From Diplonema papillatum (taxonomy: Eukaryota > Euglenozoa > Diplonemea > Diplonemida > Diplonemidae), in contig JAPJBO010000130.1 in the NCBI GenBank assembly GCA_030068145.1, positions 62,001 through 126,000 on the forward strand: a stretch of 64,000 bases of DNA, written 5' to 3'. This document shows positions 31,801 to 42,007 of the stretch, in pieces. The notes below the pieces were generated by a model that was given only the letters and a program-made list of their open reading frames with translations, was not told the origin of the DNA and searched no databases. The position numbers and the translations under genes were made by a program. Within the stretch, counting starts at the first letter, position 1; each line of letters starts with the position of its first letter.

Positions 31801-34800
31801 TGTCCTTCCTTCTCAGCCTCTATCGTCGTCTTCGGGGCATAGCCAAACGCGGGACCGCTCTGCGCAAGGTAGGGCCATGATTCCCTCCCCGCCTTCGCCA
31901 AGGCGGCTGCAGGGAAAGTGGTCGCCACAAAGGAAATACCCCGAAACTCCCCGAATTTCCCCGAAACTCCCCGAAACTCCCCGATACTCCCCGATATATT
32001 CGTCTGGACCAGGTGGGTCTAAGACTAATAATAATCCGAACGACAGGTTTGCCGCTCCAATCCGTCCAGAGAAACAAAGTAGCTTGCTTCACTTCATGTG
32101 GTCAGCAGCAAGATTAGCAGCTTTCTGGCCTCACCTTTTACTCCAACCATATGGCGCGCAGCAAGCAGAGCAGGAGCGGTTGACGAGAGTGACAGACACA
32201 AGCATATGAGTGAGGATTTTATTAGTCGTATAAGATCGCAGATCTTAGAAGATTAATATATCCGACGAATACCTAACACTCGTTACAGGTTGAATAACCC
32301 CGTCGCTATCCCGAAAACATCGTAACTTCACCCCTCGCTTGCCCACCCACCCTTGCCCCCCCTTTTTCTGAAGCCGTGTCCTGAGGCGTCACGACGATTG
32401 TGACAAACACACCGAATCACTGCTTGACCTTTCTACTTTCGATTTATGCATCACCCGCGACGGTGAAGACGAAGCAGCAGACGGAGCCAGTATACGCAGT
32501 AGGAGGAGGATGTATTATTCAACATAGCCTTCCCAGTGTACACACGAAAACAGACCAGTATACGCAGTAGGAGGAGGATGTATTATTCAACATAGCCTTC
32601 CCAGTGTACACACGAAAACAGACCAGTATACGCAGTAGGAGGAGGATGTATTATTCAACATAGCCTTCCCAGTGTACACACGAAAACAGACCAGTATACG
32701 CAGTAGGAGGAGGATGTATTATTCAACATAGCCTTCCCAGTGTACACACGAAAACAGATAAGTCTTTGCGTGACATGGGCCTTGTGACCGCGAAAACTCA
32801 AGTTCAGCGCGTGTTGTACTCCGCGGACGCAACCTTTTCCTTCGTGGAAATCGGCGAGTATGTAAATTTACTTATTGCGCCCTTCGAGAAGAAAAGAGCA
32901 GATAAACGCAGGGATGCGATAGTCAATGGGAATCATCCTTCATCAATTACCAGAGCTGAGACACCAACCCATGGGAGCGATTGCTACCCCCCTCAATCAA
33001 CCGCAGTTGAACCGAGGGAAACAGTTGGGTTGCCTTGTTTTCTCAGATGCTCGAGGGGATCGTTTTGAGTTTTCGTGACCGAATGCGGTCACGGTTAGAC
33101 GGTTTCTGCTCCGTTTCTGCGGGGTGAGACCTAACGACTTGTGTCTATCGTCGCTTAAATCGTTGCTGCATATGTGCAGTCTATCATCGCAGATTGCCAA
33201 AACTATACTACTGCACATTCGTGACCGCAAATTTTGCGAATTTCTCAAGGCCGACGAACAGCTAAAAAGTCACGCGACTTTCGTATCTGCGGGGTGACAC
33301 GACAACTACTGGGTTTAGGCAGTCTGACAGCTGCATAGCAAGTTCAAAGTTTCTACTAGTACATTCGAAACGTGGGGGCGTTGCGAAATTTCTCAAAACC
33401 CCCGACCAGCTACAAAGTCACCATCGACGTGAACTTTAAGAGCACCGACGCGCCGCCCGATGCGGGACTAGTTCGCGTCCGCGACGGCCTGTGCCCGCCG
33501 GGGGCGGCGGCGAGTCGGGGCCCGCGGTGGCGACGCAACCGGAGCACCCGTCGTTGAACGGCGAAGCCCTGGCCGCCGCCAAGGCCGCGATGCTGGCGGC
33601 GGGGTTCGACTTCGCGAAACAATCAACGCGTGGGGTGAGACGACAACTGCAAGTGATTTGGGCAGTCTATCGTCACAGATGTGTTGCTGCATATCAAATT
33701 CGAACTACTACTACTATTGTGTGACGCGTCGTAGATTGTAGCTGCATTGCAAGTTCAAAGTTACACTAAATTTACTGCATTCGTGAAGTGCGGGGGCGCT
33801 GCGAAAGAAATTGATCAAAACCCCCGAACAGCTACAAAGTCACGCGGAGCGACCTCGACGAGAGGTACATCGACGTGAACTTTAAGAGCACCGACGCGCC
33901 GCCGGTGCGGGACAAGTTCGCGTCCGCGACGCTGCCCCAGGCGCAGCCTGTGCCCGCCGGGGGTGGCGGCGAGTCGGGGCCCGCGGTGGCGACGCGACTG
34001 GAGCACCCGTCGTTGAACGGCGAGGCCCTGGCCGCCGCCAAGGCCGCGACGCTGGCGGCGGGGTTCGACTTCGCGAAACATGGGGTCGGGGGCATCACCG
34101 CGTGCACGCGGGACCTGATTCGCCGGTCGCTGACCAGCAGGCTTCTCCCAGACGCCGTCGTCCAGAAGCTGGGGCTGCGGCACGTAAAGGGCATTCTGCT
34201 GTACGGCCCTCCGGGTTGTGGGAAGACGCTGGTGGCGAAGCAGCTGGTCGGAATGCTGCACGCGCGCGCCACATTCGTGAACGGGCCGGAGATCCTCAAC
34301 GAGTACGTGGGGAACAGCGAGAAGAACCTGCGCCGGGTCTTCGAACCGGCACTCGCGGACTTCAAAGCATTCGGCGCAGCCAGCCAGCTGCACGTAGTGG
34401 TCTTCGACGAGTTCGACTCGATTGCGGGGAAGCGCACTGGATCCTCCAGCAGGACGTTTGACAACCTCGTCAACCAGCTCCTGACCATCATGGACGGGTT
34501 GACGGAACCGGGGAACGTGTTGGTCCTGGCGACGACGAATAGGAAGGACCTGATCGACTCGGCCCTGCTGCGGCCCGGCCGGTTCGAGCTGCTCGTCGAG
34601 TTGTCGGCGCCAGACGCGGCTGGGCGGCGGGAGATCTGGCAGATCCACACGGAGCACCTCCGCCGTTCGCGGGCGCTGGCGGGCGACGTGGACATCGCCG
34701 CGCTGTGCGACCGCACGCGGGGGCTCACGGGCGCCGAGATTGCGTCGGTCGCCCGCTCCGCGGTCGCCTGCGCGGTGGACCGCGTCGTGACCGAGACGCC

Positions 34801-35107
34801 GGCGGCGGACCTCGGCCGGCGGCTGGCCCAGCAGGACATCGTCGTCGGCGGCGTCGACTTCGAGGCCGGCCTGGCGCACTTTCCGCCGCAGCCCTCGCCT
34901 GCGGCGCCGCCCCTGCCCTCTCCCGCCGCAACTACCACCTCCTTGCCCAATCTGCCGGCGGGCCTCAGGGGCCGGCGCGCCCGTTCCCAGTCACGTGCTG
35001 CGAAGCCGCCGTTGCCTGCTCCTCCCGACAGGTACCGGTGGGCAATGCCCCGCCCTCGCCTGCGGCGGTTGGGCAGGGGGCTCGTGCCGGTGTGGACGCC
35101 GAAGTAG
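28823..35107 (+). CDS. NSF/Sec18-like AAA ATPase lacking the second ATPase domain (two exons)
   Basis: Proposed exons 28823-29309 and 33840-35107, 584 residues. Exon 1 codes an NSF N-terminal domain: a double-psi-barrel-like part up to about residue 100, then HLNEKLYLGRV (about 133-143), matching the NEKLFG region of NSF. Exon 2 codes the D1 AAA domain: FDFAKHGVGG, Walker A GPPGCGKT (about 285-292), NGPEILNEYVG, Walker B VVVFDEFD (about 348-355), sensor ATTN (about 394-397) and LLRPGRFE. NSF disassembles SNARE complexes after vesicle fusion. The D2 domain, needed for hexamer formation in known NSF, is absent; a Pro/Ala-rich then Arg-rich tail ends the protein. Exon 2 has no ATG of its own. 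The donor CGCGAG/GTTTGC and acceptor TACAAAG/TCACG leave the reading phase intact (1+2 bases). The acceptor lacks a pyrimidine tract, as do the RPL4 acceptors. It could instead be a decaying paralogue; the flanking 5' and 3' fragments show the locus has been rearranged. Confidence 0.7.
29344..29607 (+). repeat. 264 bp direct repeat, left copy
   Basis: Nearly identical to 32255-32518 (ATATATCCGACGAATACC to GGAGGAGGATGTATTAT). The two copies bracket the element at 30206-32021. Confidence 0.9.
29955..29973. other. Short perfect palindrome
   Basis: GAACACGTA, one T, then the exact complement. Confidence 0.7.
30206..32021 (-). mobile_element. Inverted-repeat element family T, copy 1 (diverged)
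   Basis: Ends share CCACCTGGTC (30210-30219) and its complement (32007-32016), with partial matches a few bases further out. Just inside each end are arrays of the 10 bp word CCCCGAAACT or a variant (30235-30283 and 31937-31992). The minus strand keeps pieces of the protein also seen in 61788-62414, for example GTETMLVLESQLET against GTETMEVLETQLTT. No intact frame. Confidence 0.5.
30300..30476. repeat. G/T-rich minisatellite
   Basis: Irregular 4-12 bp units of the type GGTGGATGGGTGG over about 175 bp. Confidence 0.85.
32255..32518 (+). repeat. 264 bp direct repeat, right copy
   Basis: Runs directly into the 68 bp tandem array, whose first unit begins inside it at 32488. Confidence 0.9.
32488..32760 (+). 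repeat. 68 bp tandem repeat, four units
   Basis: Units start at 32488, 32556, 32624 and 32692 with CAGTATACGCAGTAGGAGGA and appear identical, implying very recent expansion. The left copy of the 264 bp repeat at 29344 has only the first 20-odd bases of one unit. Confidence 0.95.
33362..33640 (+). pseudogene. 5' fragment of NSF-like exon 2
   Basis: Matches the acceptor region and first 80-odd codons of exon 2 (33783-34080) with deletions, for example 24 bases after TACAAAGTCAC, then breaks off after GACTTCGCGAAACA. A shorter match to the region ahead of the acceptor lies at 33225-33270. These look like successive unequal duplications of the exon start. Confidence 0.8.
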
Positions 35108-35256
35108 CACATTGCGCTGCAGCTGCTAGGAATTCGAGCTAGCATCTACTGGTTCTGTTCCGCATTGCACTGGCTGCGGGCGCCGGCAGTTTTAGGGCTC
35201 TTTGGGTCAACCCTTTAGTGTTCAGGAGTGGTAACGGATTGATACTGTTCATGGAC

Positions 35257-35650
35257 GCTCGCTCCGCGGTCGCCTGCGCGGTGGACCGCGTCGTGACCGA
35301 GACGCTGGCAGCGGACGGCTGGCCCAGCAGGACACCGTCGTCGGCGGCGTCGACTTCGAGGCCGGCCTGGCGTACTTTCCGTCGCAGCCCTCGCCTGCGG
35401 CGCCGCCCCTACCACCTCCTTGCCCACTCTGCCGGCGGGCCTCAGGGGCCGGCGGGCCCGTTCAGTCGCGTGCTGTAAAGCCGCCGTTGCCGGCTCCTCT
35501 CGACAGGTACCGGTGGGCAACGCCCCGCCCTCGCCTGCGGCGGCTGGGCAGGGGGCTCGTGCCGATGTGGACGCCGAAGTAGCAACCTAGGAATTGGAGC
35601 TAGCATCTTCTGGTTTCCTCATCGCATTGGAGGTCGACAGTTTTAGGGCG
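35257..35650 (+). pseudogene. 3' fragment of the NSF-like gene
   Basis: Copies the gene from CGCTCCGCGGTCGCCTGCG (about 34754) through the stop and about 70 bases beyond, with several deletions and substitutions that break the frame. It starts 150 bp after the stop of the full gene. Confidence 0.85.
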
Positions 35651-36926
35651 GATTGTTACATGATCATGACAGCCCCGAGTTCTCCTGGAATCGGCTCGGG
35701 GTGGTCGTGCTCATAGCCATGCGCCTTGCCATGCCTAACCATGCCGAACCACGTGTTGAACGGTCGTGAGGTCATGCGGGTTTACCCCCACACGACAAAT
35801 GACACAAACACAACAGGTCAAAAGTCCTGAGTCAGAAAGCAACCCACGTGTTCGAAGTTGCGTGGTCTGCTGCGACTAGGCAGTACTGTCTGAAGTTACG
35901 TGGTCTGCTGTCATGGCAGTGTTGAGCGTGTGCCCCAGCAGCATTAGCGGCTCCGTGCGCGCGCGCAGCGCTGGAGGCGCGTGTCGACACAATGCCATGC
36001 CAGTCACCCGGCCAGGGAAAACAATGGTCAAACACCCCTTGCTTGCGTAGGGCCGCGGACCGGCAAGGCCCAGCTGGCCAGCGGATATGCTGCCCCACCG
36101 GGCTTCAGTCTCAGTTTGCGGTAAAAAAAAAACGTCTGGCGACGGCTCAGCGCGAAAAATAAAAGAGATTCTCTCGAGAACAGATTGCGAGTAGGTGCCA
36201 GCTACCAGGACCAATCCGCACGCTCGCGTGCGCGCGAACGAAACCCGGACTGTCCATCAACCGCCCCTTGTGGCGCACCGACCGGCGCGTCGATTCCGTT
36301 CTTCTCCCGCCTCTCCCTTTCCCCCCCTTCCTTGCCGGCAGGTCATCCGTGGCTGAAGCTATGTATGTAGCGCACGCCTTCACCGAACGCCGACTGCGCT
36401 TGGCGCGCTGCATTGTCTCTTCCTTCCCCCTTTTTTCCCGTAAGATGCTGCAAGCGAAGTGCGGGCTGTGCCCTCAAACTTTCCCGTAAGATGCTGCAAG
36501 CGAAGTGCGGGCTGTGCCCTCAAACGTTGCCGCATAGCTCTGCACAGCGTCGAAACGTTTCTTAGCATCTTACAAAACCTTTCAGCAAACAAAGAACAAA
36601 ACTGTACGTCCAAAGGTGTGAGCAACGACGTAGAAAACACAGCTGCAAAGACCATCCAACAGACGAACTAACAGGTGCCAGCCATACCCACACCCAAGGA
36701 AAGAACCCCAACCCGCCTTGACTGTCGACCGTAGACACAAAACGCGGATCCTCGGAAACTCGAAACAGTCTGGAATAGCCGGGACCGCATCCCTTCACCG
36801 CCAAGCCAGAGCACCCTGCTCGGGAGCACACGAAGTAAATAACCGCCACGGCCAGCCTGAGATCACAAACTACCGGCTTCAGCATCACTCGAAAGTGAGC
36901 AGAGTTTCTCACACCCCTGATCTCAA
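35651..36926. other. No gene; 46 bp tandem duplication at 36437-36528
   Basis: CCCGTAAGATGCTGCAAGCG begins at 36437 and 36483. The rest shows only short open frames and an A-run at 36123-36132. Confidence 0.5.
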
Positions 36927-37084
36927 TTTTTTTTGTATAAGCACCTGCTTTGTAGGAAATGCTTGAGGAGACTGCCAGTTGCGATAGATCGAAGGAGGTA
37001 AATGTGCTGTAGCCCACACGAAACACAGGTACATCTGGGTTTAGTGGCGGGCGTAAGCGTTCAACAAAAAAGACCCACTTTGTA
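36927..37084 (-). mobile_element. Retroposon family A, copy 5, split by a family T insertion
   Basis: The other half of this copy is at 39365-39438. The break falls in CTTTGTAGTTG, and TTGTA is present on both sides of the inserted element (37080-37084 and 39365-39369). Confidence 0.85.
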
Positions 37085-39364
37085 TGGTGTGGTCGGTGGG
37101 CCAGTTCCCCGTAGTTCCCCCGTAGTTCAACATGGGGGGGGGGTGTCTTTTTTTTTCGTTTCTTGTTTTTTTGCTGAGTGCTTCAGGAATGCAGCCTTGG
37201 GTCCTGGAGAGCATTTCTAAGCTACTTTGCACTTTTTCGTCACAAAATAAGGACAATTTCGGGTAATTCGAGCGTATCAAGATTAAAGACCCCAGGAGAC
37301 AAGCCACCTGGTCCAGGCCAAAATCGGTGAATTTCGGGGGGTAATTCGGTAATTCCTTTGTGGCGACCACTTTCTGCAGTCGGCCCTGGCGAAGGTGGGG
37401 CGGAAGAGCTACAGAGGTGCAGTATTACGGCTCCAACTTGCGCAGAGCGGCCATGTGCTATGCGTGCCCCGAAGAGGAAGGAATAGGATGAGAAGGAAGG
37501 ACAGACTGCGAGTCACGGTTTGACAGGTAGTGACAGGATCAGCTGCGGTAAGGAGAGCAGGAAAAATGTTCTACCAGAGGCCCCGCGCCGGCCGGGTTTC
37601 GAAGCGATCGCGGGACCGCAGACCTTCGCGGCGGTCGGAGGAGAGAGGTGGTCCGGGCGCTGCAGTATTGGCTGGATGGGATGTGCTGGTCGGTGGTGGG
37701 TGACGTCTCGATGGCAGAGCCCGCCGTCGACTTTGAAGTGTGCACCAAACTGGATCTTCCGGGCAGTGTCGTAGCGACGACGGACGGGATACCGTTGAGC
37801 ATGCGTGCGAGGGTACTCGCCAAACTTTTAAAAACCGTCGGGATGCGCTGGAGCGAAACGGCGACGGACCGCTTCTGCCAGACAGGAAACTGGGGAAGAT
37901 AGGGTCGCTGAGAACGGTGGGAGCCGTGCCTCGAGATGAGGCCGATCTTCCGTGGTGGTACGGAGACGATGGAAGTGCTCGAGACACAGCTGACGACGGC
38001 AGTGGGGGATGGATCTTTTCCCAACGTGTGGAGGTGGAAGAGCGTGCGGCGAGATGGGCGGTGTTCAACGCTACGGAACACGAAAAGTGGAGTGAGCGGG
38101 TGTGCCACGAGCACCAGAAAGTGAAGTGCGGCGTGTGAAAGCGCCGGTGCAACCTGGACGAGCAATCGAAGAAGAAGCGAGGCACCAAACGCGCGCCTGA
38201 GCGCGACGATCAAGTCGAGCTAAAGAGGCGAAAGAATGACACATCACGTATGAAGAGATGCGACACCGCAAATCGCCACAGATTATTTGCATTCTAACCC
38301 AAACTATCAGAGGCGGTCGCGGTCGAAGACGGCAACCCGAGCGAGGAGCAAGGTTGATAACCAGAATGACAGTCATAAGCAGGAGGAGAAACTGGTGCTT
38401 GGCCGAGGATAAGATGGCTATGGCGGCAGGGGCAGAACAGAGAGACAGCGAGTCCTTCTTGTGGTAGTCACGCCTTCGCAGTCCCAGGACCTCCGCCCAC
38501 TTGCATACAGCCGTCGACTGGCCTTTCCCAATTCCCCGTGATTGCAGATCACCTTCTTGCCCAAATCCAAGAGGGATTGGAGTGTCGGAATGGCGCGCAA
38601 GGAGAGGCTCTGGCTTGTTTGCTTCTTTCGCTGGCGAGAGGGAGACTTCGGACACGGCAAAGCCTTGGGTTCTTCGGGCTCTGCATCCTTCTGTTCCAGA
38701 GATCGTAGAGCAGTTTGCCGACAACAACATTAGCCTTGAATGGCATGTTTCGGGTGAGGGCATGCAGTTTATCAAGAAGTAGCTTGTCAGCTTCCCTTCC
38801 ATGCAGACAGTAACTTCTTATCAGCTTCCCTTCCATGCAGACAAGTTGGACTCAAGCACCGTCTATCACCGGACTCTTGATTGCGTGCTGCCAATTTTAT
38901 CTGTGCGCTGTCCAAGATATTCTGCAGATCTCGATCGGTCAGGCCTCTGCCATCCGTCACGATAACGCGATTATTTTCAAGGACCAGTACAAGCACGCAA
39001 TGGTGGCAACTGTGCTTTTCCTACAGTCCTCTTGGGAAACGTTGAAGGGGGCCTGGTAGCGAGCTTTAGGTTAGGTTCCTGCAAGCGTAGTCCTGCGATA
39101 GCGTTCGAGTCTACTTTCCAACGAATCCTTCATGCCACAGTGTCACGAAAGCACCACCCCCGACACCCCGAAGGCTCCATTTTTCAAAAGGCTTGGCCCT
39201 TCTGTGGAAAGCCCAAACAAGAGGAACCGTTTTGCTCACTCCAAAGTCCCCGGTTTGGCGCCGGTGCGTGGCGTTTGAAAAAATCCACTAAAAAAAAAAA
39301 GACACCCCAAGGTCAGTTCCCCGTAGTTCCCCCGTAGTTCCCCCTGGCTATACCGACCACACCA
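37085..39364 (+). mobile_element. Inverted-repeat element family T, copy 2 (2.28 kb)
   Basis: Bounded by perfect 13 bp inverted repeats, TGGTGTGGTCGGT and its complement, and a 5 bp target duplication TTGTA. Sub-terminal GGGGAACTAC words stand in opposite orientation at the two ends. The plus strand encodes the peptide region seen intact in copy 3 (LQYWLDGMCWSVVGDVS at about 37660-37715), but a lost G near 37841 shifts the frame. A second shared peptide, LRALHPSVPEIVEQFADNN, is at about 38675-38730. No transposase recognised. Confidence 0.75.
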
Positions 39365-39438
39365 TTGTAGTTGTATTGTTTTCTCCCCCTCTAGCCTCCT
39401 TCGAAATGAGCACAAGGCAGTCCCTCGAGTATTTCCAA
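39365..39438 (-). mobile_element. Retroposon family A, copy 5, second half
   Basis: TTGTAGTTGTATTG through CCCTCGAGTATTT; continues 36927-37084. Confidence 0.85.
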
Positions 39439-39549
39439 AAGGAACCCATGAATCAAAGCCGGTGGAGAGCTGAGCGTTTCTGGACCACCTCGCGGGCTTT
39501 ACTTGTTTTTATGTGAACACACGACAAGGATCCAAGAAAAGTAGTAACA

Positions 39550-41056
39550 ATGGCCGCTCGTCCTGAGGTTCAGGTGTTCAACGTGGAGGGCAAGTCGGAG
39601 AGCAAGATCGCCCTGCCGGAGGTGTTCTTGGCGCCGATCCGTCCCGATGTCGTGCGCATCGTGCACCGTGACATGAAGAAGAACTCCCGCCAGGCGCAGG
39701 GTGTCACGAGGAGGGCTGGTCACCAGGCCACCGCTGAGTCGTGGGGTACTGGTAGGGCTGTCGCGCGTATCCCGCGTGCCGGTGGTGGTGGTACCCACCG
39801 CTCTGGTCAGGGTGCTTACGGTAACCAGTGCCGTGGTGGGCACATGTTCTCGGCCCTGAAGGTCTTCCGCAAGTGGCACAGGAGAATCAACCGTGACCAG
39901 CGCCGTTACGCCACCGTCAGCGCGCTCGCCGCCTCCGCTGTCCCGGCTCTCGTCATGGCCCGCGGCCACAAGGTATCCTTTCCTCCCACTACCGAAGATC
40001 GACTCTCTTCGTGGTGAGTTCAAACCACCACGGTACACGACAGGAACATCAGACGTGTCAAAAGAAATGCCAGCAGCAGAATCCTTTCTGCAGGGAAGTG
40101 TGCCTAAACTTAACAATAGGCTTCCTCGGAGTGGAGGGAGATGATTTCTAATGCGGCTTTCGCGCACCCCTGCATCAGAAAAATTCGGGTTACACTCCTG
40201 AGGGCACCGGCTCCATTTAGCACGAAACAGTCAAAGCATATGTGCCGCAACACGCGCCTACCACTCACTCGATTCGCTCAAGCCGAATCGATGGCCCGAG
40301 ATTGTTGGCATGTTGTTTTGTACTGCGTTTTTATCGCGCTTTCTTATTTAAACCATGCGCGCGCAGATCGATGAAGTGAACGAGTTCCCCGTTGTCATCG
40401 ACGGTCTGCAGAAGGTGCAGAAGACGAAGGACGCGGTGAAGGCGCTGAAGGCGATCGACGCTGAGGACGACTGCGCGCGTGTGACCGTGGCGGAGAACAT
40501 CCGGTCGGGAGCTGGTAAGATGAGGAACAGGCGATACACCAACCGCCGTGGACCTCTGATCGTGTTCGCCGACGCCGACGGTGTCCGTGCGTTCCGCAAC
40601 ATCTCCGGTATCGACACGTGCAACGTTGAGTCGTTGAACCTGTTGCAGCTCGCACCGGGTGGCCACGTTGGTAGGTTCATTGTGTGGACGAAGGCAGCGT
40701 TCGAGAAGCTGCCGTCGATCTTCGGTGGGTTCGACACGAAGAGCAGCACGAAGAAGAACTACACCCTGCCGAGGCCGACGGTGACGCTGTCCGACGTGCA
40801 GCGTGTGTTGAACAGCGCTGAGGTCGCGAAGGCGTGCCGCGCACGCATCACGACGCCGCAGCCGGTCAGGAACCACACGAACCCGTTCCGCAAGAGCAGC
40901 GCCATGTTCAAGCTGAACCCGCACGCCAAGGTTCTCAGAGGTGAGGCCAGACTCGCAGCGAAGAGCAAGAAGGTCAAGAAGACCGCCCCCAAGGCCGCCA
41001 AGACCACGAAGCCCGCCGCCAAGAAGGTCCAGGCCAAGAAGGCCGGCAAGAAGTAA
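39550..41056 (+). CDS. RPL4: 60S ribosomal protein L4 (uL4), copy 1, two exons
   Basis: Exons 39550-39972 and 40367-41056, 370 residues, usual for eukaryotic L4 (about 360-430). L4 is a large-subunit protein whose long loop reaches into the peptide exit tunnel; [19 protein letters not shown] (about 85-103) lies in that loop and ARGHKIDEV spans the splice junction. The Lys/Ala-rich C-terminal tail is typical of the eukaryotic form. The intron (39973-40366, 394 bp) is phase 0 with AAG/GTATCC and GCGCAG/ATCGAT; without splicing, the upstream frame stops at 40016. The ATG follows AAAAGTAGTAACA; the 40 bp ahead of it is shared with copy 2. Stop codon TAA. This copy differs from the others at two synonymous sites in exon 2 (CGATAC, TTCGCC). 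Confidence 0.95.
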
Positions 41057-42007
41057 GACTGCCAACATCCACACGGCGGCCGATCAAACGCGGCATACAT
41101 AAGAGATACGGAATCCTTGGGGTGTACTTCACCAGTACAAGAAAAAAACGCAAAAGAAAAGAAGAACTTTCAAAACGAACGGTCGCGCTACATAAGCGCG
41201 GCAGGTCATCATCAGCATGTGTACGTAGTTTCGAGCAGCGGTGGCTAAGCCGCTTTTTGGGCGTCCCGCCCGCTCCGTTGCCGTTTCGCGTTTGAAGACG
41301 GGTTTCATTTAGTCCGTCCACGGGTAGCACACACGCAGTAGACGCATGCTGGCTGCAATGCTAGTACTGGCGAAGTGCGATGCCATTTCAGAGCCAAGCT
41401 GTAGTTTGCCTCCAGAAGTCAGTGGTTTCAAGGTAGCGCTTATGCCAGGAACACCGCAACTAGGAGCACACGGAGCATTGAGTTCTTTTGAGGACACGAA
41501 CCACATGGATTAGCGTGCACCGCCATTGGGAGCACACACAGGAGCATACGGAGCATTGAGTTCTTTGTGTACATGAACCACATGGCTTAGACTCAGGAGC
41601 ATACGGAGCCCGAACGCCATTCAAAGCTTGACTTTTCGGATGATTTCAGGCAGTAGACGTCGATTGGAGTAAGGGCGGTGATCTTTGGGCCGCTCAAGCT
41701 CTCCCTTCAAACTAGCATTTTGCGCAGAAGCACCGCAACGCCCGGATGGACCAGCAAGACGCAAAACCCGGCGACCAAGAGAAGGAGGGGGACGCGACCC
41801 AGAGACCCGGGCGGTAAGTAGTGTGATGGACCTTTCTTCGGAGGGGCTCACGCACTCAAAGTTCGACTTATAAGAAGCACTGCAAGTATAGGCATTTCTG
41901 GCATCGCTGACTTCTTCTTCTGACACCACTTTATCTTTAGCCATACTTCAGCTTTCTTCGTAGCATTTTCGTGAACACACAGAAAGGATCTAAGAAAAGT
42001 AGTAACA
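41057..42007. other. Intergenic; short tandem repeat and family L
   Basis: 41446-41600 holds two roughly 80 bp units around GGAGCATTGAGTTCTTT and GAACCACATGG. 41741-41873 is family L (GGCGACCAAGAGAAGGAGGG, then TTCTTCGGAGGGGCTCACGC), repeated at 56566-56702. The last 40 bp before 42008 are the leader shared with RPL4 copy 1. Confidence 0.6.

Larger units (their letters stand above)
29310..33839 (+). other. Proposed 4.5 kb intron of the NSF-like gene, filled with repeats
   Basis: Contains a 264 bp direct repeat (29344-29607 and 32255-32518), an inverted-repeat element (30206-32021), a 68 bp tandem array (32488-32760), a G-rich array (30300-30476) and a copy of the start of exon 2 (33362-33640). 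No independent gene was recognised in it. Confidence 0.55.

Noticed and set aside
31441..31842. Open plus-strand frames across the family T elements (also 61631-62431)
   Set aside because: The peptide shared between element copies is on the other strand; these are antisense shadows.
33832..35145. Two long minus-strand frames over the NSF-like exon 2
   Set aside because: Shadow frames of GC-rich coding DNA; the sense strand has complete AAA motifs.
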